A stretch of 64,000 nt of DNA. It comes from JBNKEI01 sp050288705 (GTDB taxonomy: Bacteria; Myxococcota; Myxococcia; Myxococcales; UBA5297). Position 1 is the stretch's first letter; the number at the start of each line of letters is the position of its first letter. Positions 25,406-34,605 of this stretch are shown here, in pieces. The stretch is taken from NCBI GenBank assembly GCA_050288705.1, contig JBNKEI010000033.1:1-64000 (forward strand), in the 5' to 3' direction. The notes beneath the pieces were generated by a model, which had not been told where the DNA came from, did no database searches, and saw only the letters and a program-made list of their open reading frames with translations. The position numbers and the translations under genes are program-made.

Positions 25406-25714
25406 TTAGGACCCTATCTCCACGTCCACACCTGCCGGCAAATCAAGCTTCATCAACGCGTCTAGCGTCTGCTGAGTAGGCTCGAGTATGTCGAGGAGAC
25501 GTCTGTGTGTGCGGATCTCGAACTGTTCACGGCTCTTCTTGTCGCCGTGGGGGCTGCGCAGCACGGTAACCTTGTATATACGCGTAGGAAGCGGAATAGG
25601 TCCCGCTATTTCTGCGCCCGTGCGCCTGGCAGTTTCCACGATTTCCCCAACTGACTGGTCGAGCAGTTTGTGGTCATATGCCTTCAGCCGAATCCGGATC
25701 TTCTGGGTTGCCAT
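25406..25714 (-). CDS. rpsJ: 30S ribosomal protein S10 (NusE)
   Basis: Small-subunit head protein and transcription antitermination partner of NusB and NusG. 102 residues: MATQKIRIRLKAYDHKLLDQ, AGPIPLPTRIYKVTVLRSPH and REQFEIRTHRRLLDILEPTQ. The ATG at 25714 has GAGG six bases upstream. It is followed directly by rplD, not rplC. Confidence 0.97.
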   Translation of the reverse strand: MATQKIRIRLKAYDHKLLDQSVGEIVETARRTGAEIAGPIPLPTRIYKVTVLRSPHGDKKSREQFEIRTHRRLLDILEPTQQTLDALMKLDLPAGVDVEIGS

Positions 25715-25800
25715 CAATTGCCTCGAACTAAGTGCTTGCCCGGACCTGCCGAACAGTACACTCGCTGCTTCCCTGCCGACTTATTTGTCGACTAAATACA

Positions 25801-25825
25801 CGCGGCACCAATTATTGGCACCGCG
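25801..25825 (-). terminator. Imperfect palindrome downstream of tuf (possible terminator or attenuator)
   Basis: On the minus strand the transcript would form a 12-pair hairpin (CGCGGUGCCAAU paired with AUUGGUGCCGCG, two G-U wobbles, with the innermost pairs probably opening into a loop) 20 bases past the tuf stop and 87 bases before rpsJ. There is no clean U-run after it, so it may be an attenuator or processing site and not a full terminator. It separates fusA-tuf from the S10 block. Confidence 0.45.
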
Positions 25826-25845
25826 ATGCTGACTCTCGCCTTAGC

Positions 25846-27039
25846 TTACTCAATGATTTCCGAAACCACCCCAGCACCTACCGTACGCCCACCCTCTCTG
25901 ATGGCGAATCGAAGCTCCTTTTCCATGGCAATCGGCTTCGAAAGGCTAACCTCGATCGTAATGTGATCGCCAGGCATTACCATTTCTACCCCTTCAGGCA
26001 ACTGGACCGCCCCGGTAACATCAGTCGTTCGGAAATAGAATTGAGGCCGATACCCCTTAAAAAACGGCGTATGCCTTCCCCCTTCATCCTTGCCCAGCAC
26101 ATAGATTGCAGCCTTAAATTTGGTATGCGGGGTCACAGATCCGGGAGCAGCAAGAATTTGGCCTCGTTCGATGTCGTCGCGCTTCAAACCGCGAAGTAAA
26201 CATCCGACATTATCGCCAGCCATACCTTCGTCGAGCAATTTGCGGAACATCTCCACGCCAGTCACTACGGTCTTAGAGGTTCCGCGCAAACCAATGATCT
26301 CAATCGCATCGCCTACCCTGATCTTACCACGCTCAATTCTTCCGGTGGCGACAGTTCCCCGACCTTCAATAGAAAACACATCTTCTACGGGCATCAAAAA
26401 TGGCTTGTCTAACACCCGTTGTGGCTCGGGAATATTCGCATCCAGCGCTTCCACCAATGCGTTAATGGATTCCGTTCCTTCTATTCCCTTACTTTGCATA
26501 GCCTTTAAAGCAGTCCCACGAATAACTGGAATAGAATCACCAGGGAACTGGTACTTAGTCAACAGCTCCCGAACCTCCAGCTCAACCAAATCCAGAAGCT
26601 CCGTATCGTCTACCAAGTCACATTTGTTAAGAAACACTACGATAGCTGGAACATTGACCTGACGCGCTAACAACACATGCTCTTTGGTTTGAGGCATTGG
26701 GCCATCCGCCGCCGACACCACAAGAACAGCTCCGTCCATTTGAGCTGCACCAGTAATCATATTTTTAATGAAATCGGCGTGTCCCGGGCAATCGACGTGC
26801 GCATAGTGGCGCTTGTCCGATTCATATTCAACGTGCGCCACTGCAATGGTCACGATTTTAGAATCATCGCGCACTGTACCACCCTTGGCGATATCGGCAT
26901 ACTCCTTCGCCTTAGCGAGTCCCTTCGCCGCCTGGGTGAAGGTGATAGCCGCAGTCAGAGTAGTTTTACCGTGATCTACGTGACCGATAGTACCTACGTT
27001 CACGTGAGGCTTTTTCCGTTCAAATTTTTCCTTGGCCAT
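25846..27039 (-). CDS. tuf: Elongation factor Tu with non-canonical switch I
   Basis: GTPase that delivers aminoacyl-tRNA to the ribosome. 397 residues with P-loop GHVDHGKTT (residues 19-27), DCPGHAD with the catalytic His (83-89), NKCD and the C-terminal barrels ending RFAIREGGRTVGAGVVSEII. The switch I region differs from almost all bacterial EF-Tu: the usual PEEKxRGITI is replaced by IAKGGTVRDDSKIVTIAVAH (residues 50-69), about two residues longer. The Mg-coordinating Thr is kept (VTI), but the preceding Arg-Gly is lost. From memory, planctomycete EF-Tu has a similar AKGGTVRD-T-K-VTIAVSH stretch; not verified. Located between fusA and rpsJ. Confidence 0.97.
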   Translation of the reverse strand: MAKEKFERKKPHVNVGTIGHVDHGKTTLTAAITFTQAAKGLAKAKEYADIAKGGTVRDDSKIVTIAVAHVEYESDKRHYAHVDCPGHADFIKNMITGAAQMDGAVLVVSAADGPMPQTKEHVLLARQVNVPAIVVFLNKCDLVDDTELLDLVELEVRELLTKYQFPGDSIPVIRGTALKAMQSKGIEGTESINALVEALDANIPEPQRVLDKPFLMPVEDVFSIEGRGTVATGRIERGKIRVGDAIEIIGLRGTSKTVVTGVEMFRKLLDEGMAGDNVGCLLRGLKRDDIERGQILAAPGSVTPHTKFKAAIYVLGKDEGGRHTPFFKGYRPQFYFRTTDVTGAVQLPEGVEMVMPGDHITIEVSLSKPIAMEKELRFAIREGGRTVGAGVVSEIIE

Positions 27040-27092
27040 TTACTCGCTCCTCTTCTTCCCTTCGGTTTAATTTCTGGTTTTGCACGCTAATT

Positions 27093-29171
27093 CTACCGGC
27101 CTCGCATTCGAGCCACGATGTCACTAGATATTCCACTTGGCACTGTCTGGTAATGCGAAAATTGCATAGTATAGGTTGCACGTCCTTGCGTGGCAGATCG
27201 AACATCGGTAGCATAACCAAACATACCTGCCAATGGCACCTGAGCCGTAACAACCTGCACACCGAAACGTGGTTCCATACCAAGAATTCGCCCTCTTCGG
27301 CTATTTAAATCGCCAATTACGTCGCCGGTGTACTGCTCTGGAGTAGTCACTTCACAACTCATGATTGGCTCCAGTAAAATTGGGCCCGCCTTTTCCGATC
27401 CATCCTTGAGCGCCATAGAAGCTGCAATTTTGAAAGCCATTTCACTAGAGTCAACTTCGTGAAAGCTCCCATCAAGCAAGGTGACCTTAACATCCACCAT
27501 CGGATACCCTGCCAGTATTCCGCCTTCCATCGCCTCGATAACGCCCTTTTCTACTGCAGGTATGTACTCCTTGGGAATCGCCCCGCCAATCACTGCATCT
27601 ATAAATTCGAAGCCTTTACCGGTTTCGTTTGGCTGCAACAATAGCCAACAGTGCCCATATTGCCCACGCCCACCAGACTGGCGAACATATTTACCCTCGA
27701 CGCGAACCTCTTTAGTTATCGTTTCACGATAAGCAACCTGTCGCTTGCCTATATTGGCCTCAACCTTAAACTCCCTACAAAGCCGATCGACAATTATCTC
27801 TAGATGGAGCTCACCCATCCCACTAATGAGAGTTTGTCCAGTTTCCTCATCCGTACGAACTCGAAACGAAGGATCCTCGAATGACAACTTAGCAAGCGCA
27901 GAACTCAGTTTGTCTTGATCAGCCTTGGTTTTTGGCTCAATAGCTATAGAAATAACCGGTTCTGGGAATTCCATTTTTTCTAAAACAATGGGTCTCGCTT
28001 CATCACACAGCGTTTCGCCAGTTACAGTATTCTTTAATCCAACTGCCGCTGCAATGTCACCAACATAAACTACATCAATATCTTCTCGCTTATTAGCATG
28101 CATTTGCAGCAATCGACCAATACGCTCTCGCCGCTTCTTCACCGAATTATATACGTAGCTACCCGACTCTATCTTTCCCGAATAGACTCTAAAATAGGTC
28201 AAGGCCCCAGCAAAGGGATCGGTTTGTATTTTAAAAGCTAGAGCCGAAAAGGGAACTCTTTCATCAACCGATCTACTATCCTCCTGACCATTCAAGGCAT
28301 TCCCTTGCACTGGCGGCACGTCTTTTGGCGAGGGAAGAAAATCAATTATAGCATCAAGCAGGGGCTGTACACCCTTATTCTTGAACGCCGACCCGCAAAG
28401 AATGGGAACAACCTTCATGGAGATACAACCCTTCCTCAGGCCAGCAACCACCCGCTCCAACGATGGCTCCTTACTCTCCAAAAATGCATCCATCACTTCA
28501 TCGTCAAACTCAGCAGCAGCCTCAATCATCCTGGATCGCCATTCACGAGCCTGACATTGAAGAGAATCGGGAATATCCTGAATATCGACTTTTGCACCCA
28601 TCGCGTCTTCTTCAAAACGCAGAGCTTTCATTCGAAGCAAGTCAATTACTCCCTGAAAGCCATCCTCCTGTCCCCAAGGAAGACACACTGGAACAGGATG
28701 CGCACCAAGCCGCCGCCTAATCGTTTCCACGACCCGAAGAAAATCGGCACCAACTCGGTCCATCTTATTCACAAATGCAATACGAGGAACCCTATACTTA
28801 TCCGCCTGCCGCCAAACCGTCTCCGACTGCGGCTGAACACCACCAACCCCGCAAAAAACCGCGACAGCACCATCAAGAACCCTTAGCGACCGCTCTACTT
28901 CGATAGTAAAATCAACATGTCCGGGCGTATCAATTATATTGATTCGACAATCACGCCAGAAGCAGGTTGTAGCAGCAGAGGTGATGGTTATACCCCTCTC
29001 CTTTTCCTGCACCATCCAATCCATGACGGCCGTACCGTCATCAATATCGCCGATCTTATGAGTTACACCAGTATAAAACAGTATCCGCTCGGTAGTAGTC
29101 GTCTTACCAGCATCAATGTGCGCCATGATGCCGATATTCCGATATTTTTCTGTCGGATACTGCTTCGACAT
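27093..29171 (-). CDS. fusA: Elongation factor G
   Basis: Translocase GTPase. 692 residues from the ATG at 29171 (MSKQYPTEKYRNIGIMAHID), which has GAAGGTGAG upstream; a longer open frame to 29312 adds 47 residues that overlap the rpsG-fusA gap and is rejected. P-loop AHIDAGKTTTTE, switch I KERGITITSAATT (canonical, unlike tuf), DTPGHVDF, NKMDR, and domain IV GRGQYGHCWLLL. Between rpsG and tuf. Confidence 0.97.
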   Translation of the reverse strand: MSKQYPTEKYRNIGIMAHIDAGKTTTTERILFYTGVTHKIGDIDDGTAVMDWMVQEKERGITITSAATTCFWRDCRINIIDTPGHVDFTIEVERSLRVLDGAVAVFCGVGGVQPQSETVWRQADKYRVPRIAFVNKMDRVGADFLRVVETIRRRLGAHPVPVCLPWGQEDGFQGVIDLLRMKALRFEEDAMGAKVDIQDIPDSLQCQAREWRSRMIEAAAEFDDEVMDAFLESKEPSLERVVAGLRKGCISMKVVPILCGSAFKNKGVQPLLDAIIDFLPSPKDVPPVQGNALNGQEDSRSVDERVPFSALAFKIQTDPFAGALTYFRVYSGKIESGSYVYNSVKKRRERIGRLLQMHANKREDIDVVYVGDIAAAVGLKNTVTGETLCDEARPIVLEKMEFPEPVISIAIEPKTKADQDKLSSALAKLSFEDPSFRVRTDEETGQTLISGMGELHLEIIVDRLCREFKVEANIGKRQVAYRETITKEVRVEGKYVRQSGGRGQYGHCWLLLQPNETGKGFEFIDAVIGGAIPKEYIPAVEKGVIEAMEGGILAGYPMVDVKVTLLDGSFHEVDSSEMAFKIAASMALKDGSEKAGPILLEPIMSCEVTTPEQYTGDVIGDLNSRRGRILGMEPRFGVQVVTAQVPLAGMFGYATDVRSATQGRATYTMQFSHYQTVPSGISSDIVARMRGR

Positions 29172-29334
29172 AGACTCACCTTCGCTGCGGCTTTCCCGCC
29201 ACATTGGCAACAAAAAAATCCGTCGCCACGCCAATTCATTTACGCTCGTGTCAAAGAACACGAACAACCAGAGCCACACAGGCTCTCTAAGCAAGGGCGA
29301 GCTACATAACAAAACACGCCCGAATTGTCAACCG

Positions 29335-29805
29335 CTACCAGCGATAATGAGCGAACGCTCTATTCGCATCAGCCATTTTATGAGTATCTTCTCTTTTCTT
29401 CACTGCATTACCGCGGCTATTGAAGGCATCAAGGATTTCGCCGGCGAGTTTTTCACGCATAGTTTTCTCACCACGCCCCACGGCGTAGGAAATTAGCCAG
29501 CGCATACCCAGAGCTACCCGTCTATCCTGACGCACCTCCACGGGAACTTGATAAGTAGCACCACCAACCCGGCGACTCTTTACCTCAAGAGCAGGTTTTA
29601 CGTTATCCAAAGCCTTTTTGAAAATCTTTAAGGGCTCTTCTTTAGTTCGATCCTGGATAACATCAAGCGCTCCGTAGCAGATCGACTCCGCAGTAGATCT
29701 CATCCCTTTGCGCATGAGATTATTAACGAATTTAGTTATCAATCGATCCTTGAATTTTGGATCGGGTAGAATCTTTCTTTTTTTCACTTCACGACGACGA
29801 GGCAT
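29335..29805 (-). CDS. rpsG: 30S ribosomal protein S7
   Basis: Head-assembly protein contacting E-site tRNA. 156 residues: MPRRREVKKRKILPDPKFKD, LVTKF-like KFVNNLMRKGMRSTAE, and C-terminal KREDTHKMADANRAFAHYRW. The ATG at 29805 is chosen over the TTG just before it. Between rpsL and fusA. Confidence 0.97.
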   Translation of the reverse strand: MPRRREVKKRKILPDPKFKDRLITKFVNNLMRKGMRSTAESICYGALDVIQDRTKEEPLKIFKKALDNVKPALEVKSRRVGGATYQVPVEVRQDRRVALGMRWLISYAVGRGEKTMREKLAGEILDAFNSRGNAVKKREDTHKMADANRAFAHYRW

Positions 29806-29850
29806 CAAATTTTCCCGTTTTTATGCAGGCCCGTGGCCCGGAATTCAGTA

Positions 29851-30222
29851 CTAACTTGGTCGCTTGGCTCCATATTTCGAGCGTCCCTGCTTACGACCCT
29901 GCACCCCAACCGAGTCCAACGTTCCTCGCACAATATGGTAACGTACACCCGGAAGATCCTTAACACGACCACCACGAATCATAACCACGGAGTGCTCTTG
30001 GAGATTGTGGCCAACACCAGGAATGTAGCTGGTCACCTCAATCCCATTAGTAAGACGCACGCGCGCTACCTTACGCAAAGCGGAATTGGGCTTTTTGGGC
30101 GTTGTAGTGTAAACACGAGTACATATTCCGCGACGCTGTGGCGATTCCTGTAAAGCAGGCGCTTTCACGCGAGATTTAAGTCTGGTTCGACCCTTGCGGA
30201 CCAATTGGGAAATTGTAGGCAT
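29851..30222 (-). CDS. rpsL: 30S ribosomal protein S12
   Basis: Decoding-centre protein. 123 residues: MPTISQLVRKGRTRLKSRVK, CTRVYTTTPKKPNSALRKVA (the Lys positions linked to streptomycin response are wild type) and VKDLPGVRYHIVRGTLDSVG. First gene of the str-S10-spc-alpha block, read from the promoter at 30299-30326. Confidence 0.97.
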   Translation of the reverse strand: MPTISQLVRKGRTRLKSRVKAPALQESPQRRGICTRVYTTTPKKPNSALRKVARVRLTNGIEVTSYIPGVGHNLQEHSVVMIRGGRVKDLPGVRYHIVRGTLDSVGVQGRKQGRSKYGAKRPS

Positions 30223-30298
30223 CTTCTCTATCTTCCGTTGGACATTTAATACTCCCCGAATTGGGAAGCACTTGTGAGCCGACTACAAAAGGTGGCGA

Positions 30299-30326
30299 AT
30301 TATATTCCTATTAAACGATCTGTCAA
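30299..30326 (-). promoter_or_regulatory. Sigma70-type promoter for rpsL operon
   Basis: On the minus strand: TTGACA (30326-30321), a 16-base spacer, then a perfect TATAAT (30304-30299). Transcription would start near 30292, about 70 bases before the rpsL ATG. It lies in the 169-base gap after rpoC, so it separates the rpoBC unit from the str/S10 block. Confidence 0.8.
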
Positions 30327-30391
30327 CTGTTTTTTGTTCCGTTTTTGGGTTTCCGAAGGGCCCGCGACAGTAGAGCCCCCATTTTCAATTC

Positions 30392-33300
30392 CTAATCCTG
30401 AGCGCCGACGGCTAGCGCCTCTTCTGCTTGCTCTACTGCATCTACCGGGGTCTCTACTTCTATGTCTAGATGATTGTAAGACGCCAATCCCGTACCCGCA
30501 GGCACAAGTCTTCCCATGATTACGTTTTCCTTCAGCCCGCGAAGGTAATCGATCTTGCCGGAAATGGCCGCCTCGGTAAGAACCTTGGTGGTTTCCTGGA
30601 ATGAAGAAGCAGAAATGAACGATTCAGTTGACAGCGATGCTTTAGTAATTCCCAACAACAACGCATCGCCCGCTGCCGGCCGCCCACCCTTGGCCTCGAC
30701 TTTTCTATTCTCTTCTTCAAACATCCAGCGCTCGACCTGCTCATCAACCAAGAAGTTGGTGTCTCCCACATCAGTGATACGCACCCGCCTTAACATCTGC
30801 CGAACAATCACCTCAATGTGCTTATCATTAATTTTCACACCTTGCAGTCGGTACACTTCCTGGATTTCGTCTACCAGGTAGCGCGCTAACTCCTTTTCAC
30901 CAAGCACATGCAGAATATCATGAGGATTCGCAGCACCATCCATTAAGGCCTCACCCGCCTTCACTCGATCGCCTTGATGTACACTAAGGTGTTTACCTTT
31001 CCCAATAAGGTATTCCTTAGCCAAATCCCCCCTCATCTTGCCATCAATCTCGGGAGTAACAATTACCTTGCGCTTTCCTTTGGTGTCTTTGCCAAAGCTA
31101 ACCACGCCATCGATCTCGGAGATTACAGCGTACTCTTTAGGCTTTCTAGCCTCAAAAAGCTCAGCAACACGCGGTAAACCACCAGTAATGTCTTTGGTTT
31201 TGGTGGTTTCTCGCGGAATCTTAGCAATGACCGCACCAGCATCTACTTCATCGCCTTCAGCAACTACGATATTAGCCCCGACTGGTAGCATGTAACGCGC
31301 AGGCTGCTCACTATTGGGCAATGTTTTCGTTTGGCCATCATCGTCCTTAATTGAGACTCGAGGCCGCGCATCAGGATCTTTGGATTCTATAATTACTTTA
31401 CTAGCAAGCCCGGTGACCTCGTTCAGCACCTCACTCATGGTTACGCCGTCGATCACATCACCATACTTGATAATACCTGGCACTTCGGAAAGTATGGGCA
31501 TAGTGAAGGGTTCCCACTTGGCGAGGATAGTACTGGCTTCAATTCTCTGGCCCTCCTTGACCAAAATATCGGCTCCATATACTACCTGGTAACGCTCTCG
31601 CTCTCGTCCAGAGTCATCTGCAATTAGAATCTCTCCGTTACGATTCATGGCAGCCTGAGAACCATCCTTCTTGGTAGCAATGTAGAGGTTATTAAACTTA
31701 ACCACACCGGCATTTCTATTTTCCAGCGAACTCTGCTCTGCGCGTCGGGTTGCAGTTCCTCCTATGTGAAAAGTACGCATAGTAAGCTGCGTTCCCGGCT
31801 CTCCAATCGACTGAGCGGCAATTACACCAATTGCCTCCCCCAGATTCACCTTACGCCCACGAGCAAGATCTCGGCCATAACACTCTACGCAAACGCCTCT
31901 CTGCGCCTTGCATGTCAACACCGAACGGATTTTCACTTTATCGATAGCAGTAGCCTCGATCCGTTGAATCTTGGCTTCGTCGATTTCATCGTTCGCAGCA
32001 CACAAAAGCTCACCACTATTTGGATCGATTACATCTTCTAGCGCGACTCGCCCGAGAATGCGCTCCCCCATGGGCTCTATAATCTCGCCTCCCTCAATTA
32101 ACGCCCCAATGGACAGGCCGTCCAAAGTCCCGCAATCGAATTCAGTCACGATCGCATCTTGGGCAACATCAACCAGACGACGAGTAAGATAACCGGAATT
32201 CGCCGTTTTTAGTGCGGTATCAGCCAATCCCTTTCGGGCCCCGTGAGTTGAACTGAAGTACTGCAACACCGTCAGTCCCTCGCGGAAATTCGCGGTAATC
32301 GGGGTCTCAATAATCTCACCTGATGGCTTCGCCATCAAACCACGCATTCCTGCTAACTGGCGAATTTGTTGAGCACTACCACGAGCACCTGAATCGGCCA
32401 TGATGTAGATAGGGTTGAACGAGCTCTGCTCCCGTTTTTCCACCCTAGTAGTTTGGGGATTAATCCCCTCCACGGACTCCTTGGAAATTTCACCCATCAT
32501 CTCCTGAGCTACTTTTTCGGTAACCTCGGCCCAAATATCGATAACCTTGTTGTATCGCTCTCCAAAAGTAATAAGACCTTCTAGATACTGGTTTTCTATT
32601 TCTTGAACGTCTTTAGTAGCTTCTTCCAGGAAGAAATGCTTTTTCTTCGGAACCAGCATGTGTTTTACGCTGATAGAAATACCCGCACGAGTAGCATGAT
32701 TGTAACCAAGAGTACGGATACGATCGGCAAGCAAAACGGTTTCTTTCTCACCACACAATCGATAGCAGGTGTCAATAAGGCCACCTAGCTGCTTTTTATC
32801 CATAACCTTATTTATGGCATCAAAGCCAATGCGCTCGGGAACGATCTCAGCCAATAGAACTCGACCAACAGTGGTGTCTTTTCGCTGACTACCAACTCGG
32901 CAAATAATTTTAGCCTGAAGCTCAACTTCTCCGTGATCATAGGCAGCACGAACTTCTGCTGGACTAGAAAACACTTTTCCTTCACCACGCGCAAACTCGC
33001 GCGACCGAGTCATGTAATACAACCCAAGAACGATATCCTGAGTTGGCACAATGATTGGCTTTCCACTAGCCGGAGACAATATATTATTAGTGCTCATCAT
33101 GAGCACTCTGGCTTCCAACTGCGCCTCAATAGATAGAGGAACATGGACCGCCATTTGGTCACCGTCAAAGTCGGCATTAAAAGCCGCGCAAACCAGGGGG
33201 TGCAACTGAATGGCTTTGCCTTCGATCAGAACTGGCTCGAATGCCTGAATGCCAAGACGATGAAGCGTAGGCGCGCGATTAAGCAAGACAGGGTGCTCAC

Positions 33301-34552
33301 GGATTACATCCTCTAGTATGTCCCAGACTTCCGATCGCTCTTTTTCCACCATCTTTTTCGCGCTTTTAATGGTGGTCACGTACCCCTTATCCTCAAGTTT
33401 ATTGTAGATAAAGGGTTTGAAAAGCTCCAAGGCCATTATCTTAGGCAACCCGCACTGATGAAGCTTTAGCTCAGGTCCTACCACTATTACTGATCGACCA
33501 GAATAATCGACTCGCTTACCAAGCAAGTTCTGGCGGAATCTTCCCTGCTTTCCTTTCAACATGTCGGAAAGAGATTTCAGCGGACGCTTATTAGGCCCGG
33601 TGATGGTCTTTCCTCGTCGCCCGTTATCAAAAAGAGCATCAACCGCCTCTTGGAGCATCCTTTTTTCGTTACGAATAATGATGTCTGGCGCGTTCAGCTC
33701 TTGAAGACGTTTGAGGCGATTGTTTCGATTTATGACCCGTCGATATAAATCATTCAGGTCACTAGTGGCAAACCTTCCTCCGTCCAGAGGAACCAACGGA
33801 CGCAAATCAGGAGGAATCACTGGAATGACCTCCAACATCATCCAGTCCGGTTTGTTCCCCGACGCTCGAAATGCTTCCGCAACCTTCAGACGCTTGGCCA
33901 GTTTTTTACGCTTGGCATCGCTAGTCGCCGCGCGCATTTCTTTGCGCAATTCTTCGCACATCGTGTTTACGTCAATATCACGCAAAAGCTCCCGAACAGC
34001 CTCGCCACCCATTCCGACAACGAACGCATCATCTCCATACTCGTCAATTGCCTTGTTATATTTGTCCTCTGTGAGAAGCTCACCTTTCTCAAGAGCGGTC
34101 TTCTTAGGGTCGAGGACTATGTAGCTTTCGCAATACAACACCTTTTCGAGATCTTTGAGGGTTATATCGAGAATATTCCCTATCCGAGATGGTAAACTCT
34201 TCAGGAACCAAATATGTGCAACCGGAGTAGCCAAAGTAATATGACCAAGGCGCTCTCGCCTCACTTTGGATTGAATAACTTCAACTCCACACTTCTCGCA
34301 CACTACTCCGCGATGCTTCATGCGCTTATACTTGCCGCAATTGCATTCATAGTCCTTGACCGGACCGAATATCTTCGCACAAAATAGGCCATCGCGTTCA
34401 GGCTTGAACGTGCGATAGTTTATGGTCTCTGGCTTCTTCACCTCTCCGTGAGACCACTGTCTAATTTTGTCCGCAGAAGCTAGCGAGATTCGAATCGCTG
34501 AGAAGGATAACGGATCCTTAGGTTTTTCAAAAAAATTGAAGATGTCTTTCAC
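30392..34552 (-). CDS. rpoC: DNA-directed RNA polymerase subunit beta-prime
   Basis: Catalytic clamp subunit. The GTG at 34552 is preceded by AAGGAG with six-base spacing and gives MKDIFNFFEKPKDPLSFSAI; an ATG at 34567 would add five residues with a poorer site. About 1386 residues. N-terminal zinc site (CNCGKYKRMKHRGVVCEKCG), catalytic NADFDGDQMAVHVPLS with three Asp, second zinc cluster CKAQRGVCVECYGRDLARG, and C-terminal domains ending with an acidic tail. Separated from rpoB by a 53-base gap. Confidence 0.97.
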   Translation of the reverse strand: MKDIFNFFEKPKDPLSFSAIRISLASADKIRQWSHGEVKKPETINYRTFKPERDGLFCAKIFGPVKDYECNCGKYKRMKHRGVVCEKCGVEVIQSKVRRERLGHITLATPVAHIWFLKSLPSRIGNILDITLKDLEKVLYCESYIVLDPKKTALEKGELLTEDKYNKAIDEYGDDAFVVGMGGEAVRELLRDIDVNTMCEELRKEMRAATSDAKRKKLAKRLKVAEAFRASGNKPDWMMLEVIPVIPPDLRPLVPLDGGRFATSDLNDLYRRVINRNNRLKRLQELNAPDIIIRNEKRMLQEAVDALFDNGRRGKTITGPNKRPLKSLSDMLKGKQGRFRQNLLGKRVDYSGRSVIVVGPELKLHQCGLPKIMALELFKPFIYNKLEDKGYVTTIKSAKKMVEKERSEVWDILEDVIREHPVLLNRAPTLHRLGIQAFEPVLIEGKAIQLHPLVCAAFNADFDGDQMAVHVPLSIEAQLEARVLMMSTNNILSPASGKPIIVPTQDIVLGLYYMTRSREFARGEGKVFSSPAEVRAAYDHGEVELQAKIICRVGSQRKDTTVGRVLLAEIVPERIGFDAINKVMDKKQLGGLIDTCYRLCGEKETVLLADRIRTLGYNHATRAGISISVKHMLVPKKKHFFLEEATKDVQEIENQYLEGLITFGERYNKVIDIWAEVTEKVAQEMMGEISKESVEGINPQTTRVEKREQSSFNPIYIMADSGARGSAQQIRQLAGMRGLMAKPSGEIIETPITANFREGLTVLQYFSSTHGARKGLADTALKTANSGYLTRRLVDVAQDAIVTEFDCGTLDGLSIGALIEGGEIIEPMGERILGRVALEDVIDPNSGELLCAANDEIDEAKIQRIEATAIDKVKIRSVLTCKAQRGVCVECYGRDLARGRKVNLGEAIGVIAAQSIGEPGTQLTMRTFHIGGTATRRAEQSSLENRNAGVVKFNNLYIATKKDGSQAAMNRNGEILIADDSGRERERYQVVYGADILVKEGQRIEASTILAKWEPFTMPILSEVPGIIKYGDVIDGVTMSEVLNEVTGLASKVIIESKDPDARPRVSIKDDDGQTKTLPNSEQPARYMLPVGANIVVAEGDEVDAGAVIAKIPRETTKTKDITGGLPRVAELFEARKPKEYAVISEIDGVVSFGKDTKGKRKVIVTPEIDGKMRGDLAKEYLIGKGKHLSVHQGDRVKAGEALMDGAANPHDILHVLGEKELARYLVDEIQEVYRLQGVKINDKHIEVIVRQMLRRVRITDVGDTNFLVDEQVERWMFEEENRKVEAKGGRPAAGDALLLGITKASLSTESFISASSFQETTKVLTEAAISGKIDYLRGLKENVIMGRLVPAGTGLASYNHLDIEVETPVDAVEQAEEALAVGAQD

Positions 34553-34605
34553 GTGCATCTCCTTCATAACCTGACTAGGGGGCGCCCAAAACGCGCCCCA
34601 TTACT

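Noticed and set aside
29172..29312. N-terminal extension of fusA (47 residues)
   Set aside because: Hydrophobic, non-family sequence without a ribosome site; the ATG at 29171 has GAAGGTGAG and the canonical EF-G start.
30362..30391. Rho-independent terminator after rpoC
   Set aside because: GGGCUC/GGGCCC can pair but no U-run follows, so a terminator is not supported.
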